DNA from: Curvibacter gracilis ATCC BAA-807
GTDB taxonomy: Bacteria; Pseudomonadota; Gammaproteobacteria; Burkholderiales; Burkholderiaceae_C
Assembly: GCF_000518645.1 (NCBI RefSeq)
Contig: NZ_KI912467.1
Coordinates: 85,960-149,959, forward strand
Direction of reading: 5' to 3'
Length of the DNA stretch: 64,000 nt
The notes below the pieces were generated by a model that was not told the origin of the DNA, did not search any database, and saw only the letters and a list, made by a program, of their open reading frames with translations. The stretch's first letter is position 1. Each line of letters begins with the position of its first letter. The position numbers and the translations under genes are program-made. This document shows, piece by piece, positions 12,300-23,982 of the stretch.

Positions 12300-12620
12300 T
12301 CAGTCCTGGGCCGCACCGGGGTCGGCAGGCCGGGGCGTGCCCTGGGCGCTGTCGGTCAACAGGCGGGCGCGCAGCAGGGCTTGCAGCTTCTTCTGCAGCG
12401 GAGAACCCTCGGCGCCGAGCTTGACGCCACGCTGCGCGCTCAGGCGCAGGGGGGCCAAGGCATCCGCGGCCTGGTGCCGCACCGGGTGGGCCGGTCGGCG
12501 CCCCAGCGAGCGCTCGACGGCCATCACGATGTACTGCGACTTCGACAGGCCCAGTCTGCGGGCCGCTTCATCGCCCTCGCGCTCCAGCGCCGGGTCCATG
12601 CGAACTGCGACATGGCTCAT
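12300..12620 (-). CDS. Ribbon-helix-helix protein inside the propionate operon
   Basis: A 106-residue protein whose first 40 residues read as an Arc/MetJ-type ribbon-helix-helix: a beta strand (HVAVRMDPAL), then two helices (EREGDEAARRLGLS and KSQYIVMAVERSLG). Such folds bind DNA as dimers and serve as small regulators or antitoxins. The remaining 60 residues are basic and Ala/Leu-rich with no domain I recognise. It begins 5 bases after the mutase stop and precedes meaB by 55 bases, so it is transcribed with the propionate genes. No toxin partner is adjacent. A local regulator of the operon is possible; function is inferred only. Confidence 0.72.
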   Translation of the reverse strand: MSHVAVRMDPALEREGDEAARRLGLSKSQYIVMAVERSLGRRPAHPVRHQAADALAPLRLSAQRGVKLGAEGSPLQKKLQALLRARLLTDSAQGTPRPADPGAAQD

Positions 12621-12625
12621 GCGCT

Positions 12626-14803
<2,178 letters not shown>

Positions 14804-14871
14804 GACGAAAGCTTCTCCGAAGGGGCTTGGGGTGTTGGCTCAGGGTATCCCTGCTGAATCCAGCAGTTTAC

Positions 14872-14890
14872 ATCATTCATAATTATTGAT
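14872..14890. promoter_or_regulatory. AT-rich imperfect dyad between scpA and the GntR gene
   Basis: In a GC-rich neighbourhood, the 120-base divergent spacer contains an AT-rich block. It has an imperfect dyad with outer arms ATCA and TGAT around an ATAATTAT core. It is the natural operator candidate for the adjacent GntR-family regulator. A TACAAT at 14911-14916 could be the -10 element of the regulator gene, which would leave almost no 5' leader. Confidence 0.4.
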
Positions 14891-14923
14891 TCAAAATATT
14901 CCACGCGCCTTACAATCTGCGCC

Positions 14924-15559
14924 ATGTCCGCCCTCACCCTCACGCCCAAAGCCCTGTACGAAGAAGTGGCCGAGCTCCTTCGCCAGCGCATCTTCCAGCG
15001 CGAGCTCGAACCCGGCAGCTGGATCGACGAGCTGAAGATCGCGCAAGAATTCGGCATCAGCCGCACCCCGCTGCGCGAAGCCATCAAGGTGCTGGCCGCC
15101 GAAGGCCTGGTCACGATGAAGGTGCGCCGTGGCGCCTATGTGACCGAGGTGAATGAAAAAGACCTGCGTGACGTCTACCACCTGCTGAGCCTGCTCGAAA
15201 GCGATGCCGCCGGCGAGGTGGCCGACCACGCCACACCCGCCCAGTTGCAAGAGATCCAGGCCCTGCACGACGAGCTTGAAAAAGCCGTGGACGACCGGGA
15301 GCGCTTCTTCCAGCTCAATGAGCGCATCCACCTGCGCATCCTGGAGATCGCAGACAACCGCTGGCGCCTGCAGATGGTGACCGACCTGCGCAAGGTCATG
15401 AAGCTGAACCGCCACAACTCGCTGCTCAAGCGCGGCCGCATCGCCGAGTCGCTGCAAGAGCACCGCGACATCACCGAAGCCATCGTGGCACGCGACGGCC
15501 ACGCCGCCGCCCAGCGCATGCGCGCCCACTTCAGCAACGGGCTCGAAGCCGCGGCCTGA
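14924..15559 (+). CDS. GntR-family (FCD-domain) transcriptional regulator
   Basis: A 211-residue regulator with an N-terminal winged helix (YEEVAELLRQRIFQRELEPG, then IAQEFGISRTPLREAIKVLAAEGLV) and a C-terminal all-helical FCD ligand domain of the FadR subfamily. FCD residues expected to hold a metal ion or carboxylate ligand include the HLRILEIADN and EHRDITEAI segments. It is divergent from the propionate operon, so it is the likely local regulator, probably sensing an acyl-CoA or organic acid intermediate. The direction of control cannot be told from sequence. Confidence 0.88.
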   Translation: MSALTLTPKALYEEVAELLRQRIFQRELEPGSWIDELKIAQEFGISRTPLREAIKVLAAEGLVTMKVRRGAYVTEVNEKDLRDVYHLLSLLESDAAGEVADHATPAQLQEIQALHDELEKAVDDRERFFQLNERIHLRILEIADNRWRLQMVTDLRKVMKLNRHNSLLKRGRIAESLQEHRDITEAIVARDGHAAAQRMRAHFSNGLEAAA

Positions 15560-15652
15560 CGTGGCCTGATGCGGCCGCCCGCCCCTTGCGCCAGGGCCGG
15601 GCCATTCCCCCCCTCTAGACGGGGTCGATCCTTTGTTTTGACAAGACCCGGA

Positions 15653-16630
15653 TCAGACCGGGCTGGCCGCCTCGGCGCCCGCGTGGGCCAGCGCCATCAC
15701 CTCATGGGGCGTGTGGGCGCGCAGACGGTGGTCGCTCCAGACCTGGCGCCAGCGCCGCGCCCCCGGCAGGCCATTGCGCAGGCCCAGCATGTGCCGGGCC
15801 ATGGTGTGCCAGGGCGTGCCGTGCTCGGCCTGCTCGCGCGCCATGTGGTCGCACATCAGGCGCTCCACATCCTCACGCGTCAGCCCGCTGGGCTCGGCGC
15901 CCCAGAAGCGGTAGTCCCAATCGGCCATCACCCAGGGGTTGTGGTAAGCCTCACGCCCCACCATCACGCCATCCACCTGCTCCAGGTGGGCCTGCACCTG
16001 CTCATTGAGCGTGATGCCGCCATTGACCGCAATCGTCAGGCCCGGAAACTCCTGCTTCAGCCGGTAGACCATCTCATAGCGCAGCGGCGGAATCTCGCGG
16101 TTCTCTTTGGGGCTCAGCCCCTTCAACCAGGCGTTGCGCGCATGCACGATGAACACCTTGCACCCCGCCTCGCTCACCGTGCCCACAAAGTCACGCACAA
16201 ACTCATAGCTCTCGATGCGGTCAATGCCGATGCGGTGCTTGACCGTGACCGGCACATGGCTCACCGCATCCAACATGGCCTTCACCCCATCGGCCACCAG
16301 CGAGGCCTCAGCCATCAGACAGGCCCCAAAAGCCCCGCGCTGCACCCGCTCACTGGGGCAACCACAGTTCAGGTTGACCTCGTCATACCCCCACTGCTCG
16401 GCCAAACGCGCACAGTGCGCCAGATCCGCCGGCTCACTGCCCCCCAGCTGCAAGGCCACCGGGTGTTCTTCAGCGTGGTAACGCAGATGCCGCGCCACAT
16501 CGCCATGGATCAAGGCGCCCGTGGTCACCATCTCGGTGTAGAGCAAGGTGTGGCGGGTGATCAGGCGGTGCAGGTAGCGGCAATGGCGGTCGGTCCAATC
16601 CATCATCGGCGCGACACTCAGCCGGTGCAT
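15653..16630 (-). CDS. dusA: tRNA-dihydrouridine(20/20a) synthase DusA
   Basis: An FMN-dependent enzyme that reduces uridine 20/20a in the D-loop of tRNA. Diagnostic features are SVAPMMDWTDRHCRYLHR at the start, the catalytic cysteine in LNCGCPSERVQRGAFGACLM, the HARNAWLKGLSPKENREIPPL loop typical of the DusA subgroup, and the FMN site INGGI/MVGREAY. ATG 16630 matches the usual N-terminus; an in-frame GTG at 16687 would add 19 residues, and an AGAGGAG lies between the two. It converges on the GntR gene. No promoter stands out. Confidence 0.92.
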   Translation of the reverse strand: MHRLSVAPMMDWTDRHCRYLHRLITRHTLLYTEMVTTGALIHGDVARHLRYHAEEHPVALQLGGSEPADLAHCARLAEQWGYDEVNLNCGCPSERVQRGAFGACLMAEASLVADGVKAMLDAVSHVPVTVKHRIGIDRIESYEFVRDFVGTVSEAGCKVFIVHARNAWLKGLSPKENREIPPLRYEMVYRLKQEFPGLTIAVNGGITLNEQVQAHLEQVDGVMVGREAYHNPWVMADWDYRFWGAEPSGLTREDVERLMCDHMAREQAEHGTPWHTMARHMLGLRNGLPGARRWRQVWSDHRLRAHTPHEVMALAHAGAEAASPV

Positions 16631-16777
16631 GCTGTACGGAGCCACTTCTCCTCTGAAAACGTCACCTGGAGTGCCTGTCTGATTCACGTCGGATTACCTG
16701 TCTGGGGGTCAATTTGAGCTGCCAGTGCTACAGGGGGTGCTATCAAAACGGCGTGCAGCACTGACAAGGTGGGCGAT

Positions 16778-16795
16778 TTTCTCACGCATGAGAAA
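16778..16795. repeat. Perfect inverted repeat in the dusA-pobR gap
   Basis: TTTCTCA and TGAGAAA (7 bases each) are separated by CGCA. The dyad lies in the roughly 380-base non-coding gap between dusA and the pobR-type gene. It could be an operator for dusA or part of old accessory DNA; no function can be assigned. Confidence 0.5.
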
Positions 16796-16897
16796 CAGGG
16801 TTCCAGAGCGAGGGATCAACGCGCTGCGCCAGACTCTCAGGGCGTGGAGCCAGGCCTGAGCACAGGCCTCGACGCGGCACCTGCAGCGTCAGCAGGT

Positions 16898-16978
16898 TCA
16901 TACCTGCACCCAAGGGTTGATGACCGTGACGCCCGCCGCCTCGAACGGTCTGGTGGCCAGAGGGGGGACGCTGAACCA
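16898..16978 (-). pseudogene. Relic of a VapC-like PIN-domain toxin gene (C-terminal end only)
   Basis: Reading leftward in one frame, the DNA encodes a peptide ending LATRPFEAAGVTVINPWVQV and a stop. This closely resembles the last strand of PIN-domain VapC toxins, whose C-termini typically read ATRN..DFE..GV.V.NPW. No start codon or upstream PIN domain is present in the flanking bases, and the usual Asn-x-x motif after ATR is missing. I read it as the decayed 3' end of a deleted toxin-antitoxin locus. The match is from recall of the family pattern. Confidence 0.5.
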
Positions 16979-17009
16979 TGGAGCACCCTAGGATTTCAGA
17001 CGCTTCTCA

Positions 17010-17777
17010 TCACAACAGCGCCCTCACCTCCCGAGCCGCCTCCTGCAGCAGCGGCAGCAAGGTCTGCTTGAGCATCTCGGGCGGATGGGCCTGGGGCGAG
17101 GCCACCACGTTCAGCGCTGCCACCGTGCGCCCCTGCATGTTGCGCAGGGGCACGGCCAGGGCCAGCACGCCGAGTTCGTGTTCTTCGGCGGCGATGCAGA
17201 AATCGTCTTCGCGCACCTGGCGCAGCAGGCGGCGCAGGGCGGTGGGCTGCACCGTAGTCTGGGGCGTCAGGCGGGCCAGGGTGCGGTCTTTGAGCCAGGC
17301 ACTCAGCTCGGCCGGAGCCAGCGCGGCCAGCAGCACCCGGCCGGTGGAGGTGGCGTGGGCCGGCAGGCGGGCGCCCAGGTGCAGGCCGTAGGCCAGCAGG
17401 CGGGCCGGTGAGCCATACACCCCGCTGCGCGCCACGATGACCACCTCGTCGCCCTCCAGCACCACGGCCGAGAACGACTGCTGGGTCTGGGCGGCCAGGC
17501 GGTTCAGCGTGGGCTGCATCACGCGCGGCAGCCGGGCCGAGGCCAGGTAGCTGCCCGAAAAGCGCAGCACCTTGGGCGCCAGCCAGAAGTAGCTGCCGTC
17601 GCTTTCGAGGTAGCCCAGGTGCTCAAGGGTCAGCAGGTGGCGGCGCGCTGCGGCCCGGGTGATGCCGGCGCGCTGGGCGGCCAGTGTGGCGTTGAGGCGC
17701 TGGCGTTCGGTGTCGAAGCTTTCCAGCACGGCCATGCCCTTGGCCATGCCCTCGATGAAGTCGGCTTTGGCGATCAT
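17010..17777 (-). CDS. pobR: IclR-family regulator, PobR/PcaR type
   Basis: A 255-residue IclR-family regulator. The N-terminal winged helix covers MAKGMAVLESFDTERQRLNATLAAQRAGITRAAARRHLLTLEHLGYL in pieces, followed by the effector-binding GAF-like domain with AHATSTGRVLLAAL and CIAAEEHELGVLALAVPLRN. It is divergent from pobA, an arrangement shared by IclR-type regulators that activate 4-hydroxybenzoate hydroxylase genes on binding 4-hydroxybenzoate. Two copies of a 13-base repeat in the shared spacer are the likely binding sites. The PobR name is based on family and neighbour. Confidence 0.82.
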   Translation of the reverse strand: MIAKADFIEGMAKGMAVLESFDTERQRLNATLAAQRAGITRAAARRHLLTLEHLGYLESDGSYFWLAPKVLRFSGSYLASARLPRVMQPTLNRLAAQTQQSFSAVVLEGDEVVIVARSGVYGSPARLLAYGLHLGARLPAHATSTGRVLLAALAPAELSAWLKDRTLARLTPQTTVQPTALRRLLRQVREDDFCIAAEEHELGVLALAVPLRNMQGRTVAALNVVASPQAHPPEMLKQTLLPLLQEAAREVRALL

Positions 17778-17840
17778 GAAAGGGGTCGTTGGATGAAGGG
17801 CGGGCGGGAGCGCCCAGGTTGATACAGATCAATGTTGCGC

Positions 17841-19149
<1,309 letters not shown>

Positions 19150-19229
19150 GCACCGCGCAAAGTGACCGGCGATTCAATTTGACAACCAGCCGGTATAGTT
19201 CACTCCGATAGCAATTCGGAGACAACAAC

Positions 19230-20384
19230 ATGCGCCTTGACCTGCCCACCGCAGGCCGGGTTGCGCGCCGCTGGCTGCCTGTGGCAGCCTGGCTGGCGTG
19301 CAGCCTGTTCAACACCGCCCAGGCTGCCGACGAGATCGTGGTGGCCCAGATCGGCCCCTTCACCGGCCTGCCCTCGCCCGATGCGCCCGACATCAACACG
19401 GGGGCCAAGGCCTACTTCGAGCAGGTCAACCGCAGCGGGGGCATCAACGGCCGCAAGATCACGCTGTTCACCCTGGACGACCGCTTCACGGCGGATGGCT
19501 TCAAGGCCGCCCTGCCCCAGGCGCTGGAGCGCAAGCCCGTGGCCTTGCTGTCGCCGGTGGGCTCGGCCGCCATGAGCGCCGTGGTGCGCGAGAACCTGCT
19601 CGACAGCGCCAACCTCATCGTGGTCAATGCCGTGCCCGGCGCCGATGTGCTGCGCAAACCCGGCCATGCCCGGCTGTTCCATGTGCGCGCCAGCGACCGC
19701 GACCAGTACGCCCGCATGCTGGAGCACGGCCGCACCCTGGGCGTGAGCACGGTGCATGTGCTGCACCAGGACCTGCCCATTGGCGTGCAAGGCCTGGCCG
19801 CCCTCAAGGAGCTGGCTCCCGGCTTCGGCTACAAGACCATCGAAGGCAGCCAGGCCCAGCACAATGACGACAGCCTGGCCGCGGCCGCCAAGGCCACCCA
19901 GGCCGCGGCCCCGCAGTCGGTCATCGTGATCGGCTCGCCCCGCTTCATGGCCGATGCCGTCAAGCACCTGCGTGAGGCCGGGTACGGCCGATCCATCATG
20001 GCCTTGTCGTACCTGTCGGCCCCCTTGCTGGTCAAGGCGGCGGGCGAGGCCGCGGCCCGCGGCGTGGGCATTGCCCAGACCTTTCCCAACCCCAACGGCC
20101 GCGGCCTGCCTTTGCAGGCCGAGTTCCAGGCCACCATGGCCCGCTTTGCGCCCGAGGCCAAGCCCTACACGGCGTTTCAGCTGGAGGGCTATCTGAGCGC
20201 CCGGGTGCTGGTCGAGGCCCTGCGGCGCGCCAAGGGCAGCGGCCCCGAGGCGCTGGCCGACGCCCTGCATGCCGCCGGTGAGCTGGATTTTGGTGGCTTC
20301 AGGCTCAACTTCAGCAAAGGCAACACCGGCAGCCAGTGGGTCGAGATGAGCGTGGTCGACGCCACCGGCAAGCTGCGGTATTGA
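19230..20384 (+). CDS. Periplasmic binding protein, Leu/Ile/Val (ABC) type, without cognate transporter
   Basis: A 384-residue type I periplasmic binding protein. The first 34 residues form a signal peptide ending NTAQAA, and the mature chain starts DEIVVAQIGPFTG. LivJ-like features include INTGAKAYFEQVNRSGGINGRKITLFTLDD and the hinge-crossing segment IVVNAVPG. No permease or ATPase genes are adjacent; instead a short CoA transferase follows 25 bases downstream. It may feed a transporter encoded elsewhere or act as a sensor. The ligand is unknown; the link to a CoA transferase suggests an organic or aromatic acid. Confidence 0.85.
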   Translation: MRLDLPTAGRVARRWLPVAAWLACSLFNTAQAADEIVVAQIGPFTGLPSPDAPDINTGAKAYFEQVNRSGGINGRKITLFTLDDRFTADGFKAALPQALERKPVALLSPVGSAAMSAVVRENLLDSANLIVVNAVPGADVLRKPGHARLFHVRASDRDQYARMLEHGRTLGVSTVHVLHQDLPIGVQGLAALKELAPGFGYKTIEGSQAQHNDDSLAAAAKATQAAAPQSVIVIGSPRFMADAVKHLREAGYGRSIMALSYLSAPLLVKAAGEAAARGVGIAQTFPNPNGRGLPLQAEFQATMARFAPEAKPYTAFQLEGYLSARVLVEALRRAKGSGPEALADALHAAGELDFGGFRLNFSKGNTGSQWVEMSVVDATGKLRY

Positions 20385-20409
20385 TGGCTGTTTCAGGAGA
20401 CATGGACCC

Positions 20410-21297
20410 ATGAGCAACCCGAACACCCCCACCTTGCAGGGCACGCGCATCCTCAGCCTGGCCTTGAACCTGCCCGGCCCCGCCGCGCTGATGCGCTGCC
20501 GCGACATGGGGGCCACCTGCACCAAGCTGGAGCCGCCTCCGCGCCACGGCGTGCCGGCAGACCCCATGGGCGCCTACAACCCCGAGGCCTACCAGACCAT
20601 GCACCAGGGCCTGCGCACCGTGCATGCCGACCTCAAGACCCCCGAAGGCCAGGCCACCCTGCACGCCGAGCTGGCCAGCACCGATGTGCTGATCACCTCC
20701 TTCCGGCCCTCGGCCCTGCGCAAGCTGGGCCTGGCCTGGCCCGAGCTGCAGGCCCGCTACCCGCGCCTGTCGCTGGTCGAGATCGTGGGGGCGCCCGGGG
20801 AACGCGCCGAAGAGCCCGGCCACGACCTGACCTACCTGGCCGAGGCCGGCCTGGTGCCCAGCCTGGAGCTGCCGCCCACCCTGTTTGCCGACATGGCCGG
20901 CGCGCTGCAGGCCAGCGAGGCCGTGCTGCAATGCCTGCTGCAGCGGGTGCAAAGCGGCACCGGCAGCCGCCGTGAAGTGGCCCTGAGCCAGGCCGCCGCC
21001 TGGCTGGCCCTGCCCCGCCACTGGGGCCTGACCCGCCCCGAGGGCGCCGTGGGTGGCGCCCACGCCGGCTACCGCGTCTACCGCTGTGCCGACGGCCGCG
21101 TGGCGGTGGCGGCGCTGGAGCCGCATTTTGCGCAGTCGCTGTGCCGCGCCGCCGGCATCGAGGCCGCCGACCTGAAGGCCATGTTCGCCCCCGAGGTGCA
21201 CCGCGCCGTGGCCGCCTTCATCGGCAGCCAGACCCGGTCCCAGCTCGATCAACTGGCCATCGAACACGACGTGCCGCTGTACACGCTGGCCGACTGA
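20410..21297 (+). CDS. Short CaiB/BaiF (family III) CoA-transferase-like protein
   Basis: A 295-residue member of the CoA transferase family III / alpha-methylacyl-CoA racemase group. It has the start region GTRILSLALNLPGPAALMRCRDMGA, the DLKTPEGQATL segment, and GHDLTYLAEAGL, which carries the likely catalytic Asp139. Family members usually have 360-400 residues, so the C-terminal part is shorter than normal, yet the frame ends cleanly without sign of decay. It is co-transcribed with the preceding binding protein and followed by three 26-base repeats. Whether it is a transferase or a racemase is not clear. Confidence 0.8.
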   Translation: MSNPNTPTLQGTRILSLALNLPGPAALMRCRDMGATCTKLEPPPRHGVPADPMGAYNPEAYQTMHQGLRTVHADLKTPEGQATLHAELASTDVLITSFRPSALRKLGLAWPELQARYPRLSLVEIVGAPGERAEEPGHDLTYLAEAGLVPSLELPPTLFADMAGALQASEAVLQCLLQRVQSGTGSRREVALSQAAAWLALPRHWGLTRPEGAVGGAHAGYRVYRCADGRVAVAALEPHFAQSLCRAAGIEAADLKAMFAPEVHRAVAAFIGSQTRSQLDQLAIEHDVPLYTLAD

Positions 21298-21372
21298 GCG
21301 CAGCGGCACGCTCAACCGACCGAGCGCAGAGGCGCTCTCAACCAACCGAGCGAAGCGGCGCTCTCAAGCCTC
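21295..21372. repeat. Three tandem 26-base repeats with internal dyads, filling a convergent gap
   Basis: Three diverged copies (21295-21320, 21321-21346, 21347-21372) each contain GAGCG and a downstream CGCTC or ACGCTC that can pair. They start at the stop codon of the CoA-transferase gene and run through the stop codon of the convergent cfa gene. They could form alternative hairpins and act as a bidirectional terminator, although no T-run is present. They may also be a small REP-like element. Confidence 0.7.
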
Positions 21373-22632
21373 GTACATATAGGCGCGGTTGAAGGGGTAG
21401 ACCGAGCTGGCCCCAGTCAGGGCCTCAGCTGCAAAACCGGGCTGAGGCCGGATGGCCAGCACCTGGTGCAGGGCGATCCAGCCCTGCTCAAAAGCCAGCG
21501 CCGAACCTGCCAGGTACAGCCGGTAGGCACGCAGCGTGCGCTCCACCTGCTCTGGGCCGAGCGTGCGGCCCAGCACCTCGCGCGCTTCGCTCAGCTGCGA
21601 CTCCAGGCCATCGGACCAGGCCCACAGGGTTTTGGCGTAATGGGGGCGCAGGTTCTCGGTGTCCACCATCTCCAGGCCGCCGCGGGCCGCATCGCGCAAC
21701 ACCGTGCTGATGTGTTCCAACTCCCCCCCCGGGAAGATGTACTTCTCGATGAACTCGCCCATGCCGGCGCCCAGCTGCAGGTTGTCCGTGCCCCCGGCCG
21801 TGATGCCGTGGTTCAGCACCAAGCCGCCCGGGCGCACCCGCCGCGCCACCTGGGCAAAATAGTCGCGCAACCGGGCCCGGCCCACATGCTCGAACATGCC
21901 CACCGAGGCCACCTTGTCAAAAACCTCTTCCGCCGGGAGTTCGCGGTAATCACACAGCAGCACCCGCACGCGCGAGCCCAGCCCCAGGGCCTCGATGCGG
22001 GCCTGCACATGGGCATGCTGGTGACGTGACAGCGTGATCCCTGTGGCCTGCACACCATGTTGCTGGGCCGCCCACAGCAGCAAAGCCCCCCAGCCACAGC
22101 CGATGTCCAGAAAACGCTCGCCAGGGCGCAGCTGCAGTTTGCGGCAGATCAGCTCCAGCTTGGCCTCCTGCGCCTGGGCCAGACTCAGATCAGGGCTGCG
22201 GTAGTAGGCGCAGGAGTAGACGCGCCGCGGGTCGAGCCAAAGCGCAAAAAACGCATCCGACAGGTCGTAGTGGAACTGGATCTGAGCCCGATCCCGGCTC
22301 AGCGTGTGGGCTGCGGCCGAGTGCCAGCGCTGCATCAGGCGCCGTGGCAAGCCGCCCGGCGCCGCATCGGCCGGGTTGTCGCGCAGCAGATCGGCCGCCA
22401 CGCGCATCACCTCGCGCATGCTGCCCTGCACGCGGATGCGGCCCTCGACAATCGCCTCACCCACCGTGCCGATGCGGCCCAGCGCCAGGTCCATCAGGCT
22501 GCGTGGGTCTTCCACCCGCAGGGCCACGGGGGCATCCGCGGGCCCCAGGCGTTCGCCCGAGGGCAACTGCAGCATCAGGGGTGTCGACAAGGCGCCAAGG
22601 CGATCATGGATCAGGCGCAGCCACTTGTTCAT
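21364..22632 (-). CDS. cfa: Cyclopropane-fatty-acyl-phospholipid synthase
   Basis: An S-adenosylmethionine-dependent enzyme that adds a methylene bridge to unsaturated acyl chains of membrane phospholipids. The 422-residue product has the N-terminal lipid-binding part (DRAQIQFHYDLSDAFFALWLD), the SAM motif ERFLDIGCGWGALLLWAAQ and the active-site regions SVGMFEHVGRARLRDYF and EKYIFPGGELEHISTVL. ATG 22632 has a GGGAGG ribosome site 6 bases upstream; a longer frame exists but lacks support. It is convergent with the CoA-transferase gene. Confidence 0.93.
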   Translation of the reverse strand: MNKWLRLIHDRLGALSTPLMLQLPSGERLGPADAPVALRVEDPRSLMDLALGRIGTVGEAIVEGRIRVQGSMREVMRVAADLLRDNPADAAPGGLPRRLMQRWHSAAAHTLSRDRAQIQFHYDLSDAFFALWLDPRRVYSCAYYRSPDLSLAQAQEAKLELICRKLQLRPGERFLDIGCGWGALLLWAAQQHGVQATGITLSRHQHAHVQARIEALGLGSRVRVLLCDYRELPAEEVFDKVASVGMFEHVGRARLRDYFAQVARRVRPGGLVLNHGITAGGTDNLQLGAGMGEFIEKYIFPGGELEHISTVLRDAARGGLEMVDTENLRPHYAKTLWAWSDGLESQLSEAREVLGRTLGPEQVERTLRAYRLYLAGSALAFEQGWIALHQVLAIRPQPGFAAEALTGASSVYPFNRAYMYEA

Positions 22633-22873
22633 ACCAGGCCTCCCGTCAAAAGCGACTGCTTCAACGGCCGGGTGCGGCCCGCTGCCCTGCCCCGGGCGGC
22701 GGCCCCACCCCAGGCCTCGCAACAGGCGCATGTGGTACCTGGCGATGATTCTAGGCCGCCCCCCAAAATACTGCCTGGCTGCCCTGATTTTTCACCCGTT
22801 CGTCAACAGGAGAATCCCTGAGCAAGGGTGAGCAGGGCCGTCAATGCCCCGCTGCCAAGGCGAGGCGAGAGGG

Positions 22874-23920
22874 TCAGCGCAGGCGTTCCACCTGGTAACC
22901 ACGCTGCTCCAGCAGCTTGGGCAGGCCGGTCGGGCCCACCATGTGCAGCGAACCCACGGCGGCAAACACCTTCTTGCCGTCGCTGTGCAGGCCGTCCACG
23001 CGGTCGGCCAGGGCGGGGTTGCGGTCGTCCATCAGCTTTTTCATCTGGCTGCGGTCCAGCGGGGTCTTGAGGCAGTCGCACCAGTCGGCGTAGTGCTCCA
23101 GCGCGTCCAGGTCGCCCTGCTCCCAGATCTGGGCCACGCGCGACAGCAGGCGGCGGGTCTGACCCCGTTCGATCTCGGTCAGGGTGCGGTTGACCAGATT
23201 GGCGGCTTCGGCGTCGTTGCTGCCCAGCAGCACCGCCAACTGGCCGGAGGCGGATTCGAGCGAGACCACCGGACGGTCGTTGCTGCGCGCCAGCACGGCC
23301 AGCATGATCTCGGTGCCAAAGCTGGGCTGCAGGCCGTCGCGGCGGCCGGCCAGGAAGGTCAGGCTGAGGGCCTGGATCTCGGGCGGAGCCGAGCTCAGGG
23401 CGGCCTCGGGCAGGCAGTCGGCCAGCCAGCGGGTCTTGAGACGGGCCTGCAGTTCGGCAGGCAGGTTGCGCTTCACGCCCTGGGTGATGGTGGCCATCTC
23501 ACGCTGGATGGCCGGGTCCAGTGGGTTGATCTCGATGCCCGTCACGTCGGTGCTGTCCAGCGCCTGCTGGATCTTGGGGCCGGGGGCCATCCACTCGGCC
23601 TTGCCGGCATGGAAGGTGCCGTACAGGTAGGAGCTGTGATCGCCCTTGGTGATCTTCCAGAGAAAGCCGCGGTCGGTCGCGTGCTCCGCCGCCTGGCTGA
23701 ACAGCTCGGGCGAGAACGGGGCCGGCAGCGGCGGGCAACTGACCGGCGCCTTGGCCGCCTTGGCCTCGGCCGGCTTGGCAGCCGCATGGGAGTGGGCCGG
23801 CTTGGTGGCCGCCCAGGCCGTACCGCTCAGCAGGCACAGACCTACCAGGGCCCAGCGGCGGCAGGCCGAACCAGCGGCCGTCGATGACAGGGGCGAAAGA
23901 GAAGGCATGAAAATGTTCAT
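22874..23920 (-). CDS. TraB/GumN family protein, exported
   Basis: A 348-residue protein with a signal peptide (hydrophobic LVGLCLLSGTAWAA, about residues 25-38) and the TraB/GumN pattern: FLWKITKGDHSSYLYGTFHAGK early and KVFAAVGSLHMVGPTGLPKLLEQRGYQVERL at the end. The conserved GTxH and GxxHM histidine motifs are thought to form a metal site in this protease-like (Tiki-related) family. Cellular role in bacteria is unknown. ATG 23908 is a possible alternative start. It is followed at a distance by the cfa gene on the same strand. Confidence 0.82.
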   Translation of the reverse strand: MNIFMPSLSPLSSTAAGSACRRWALVGLCLLSGTAWAATKPAHSHAAAKPAEAKAAKAPVSCPPLPAPFSPELFSQAAEHATDRGFLWKITKGDHSSYLYGTFHAGKAEWMAPGPKIQQALDSTDVTGIEINPLDPAIQREMATITQGVKRNLPAELQARLKTRWLADCLPEAALSSAPPEIQALSLTFLAGRRDGLQPSFGTEIMLAVLARSNDRPVVSLESASGQLAVLLGSNDAEAANLVNRTLTEIERGQTRRLLSRVAQIWEQGDLDALEHYADWCDCLKTPLDRSQMKKLMDDRNPALADRVDGLHSDGKKVFAAVGSLHMVGPTGLPKLLEQRGYQVERLR

Positions 23921-23982
23921 GCCCGGGATGTTGCCACGACTTGAGGGGCCGCTCGCACGGGAGCCTCAACTTTGCCGCAGGC

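Noticed and set aside
16782-16979. 65-codon frame starting MVQRPPSG
   Set aside because: No ribosome site or family match; a different frame of the same bases carries the VapC-like ending.
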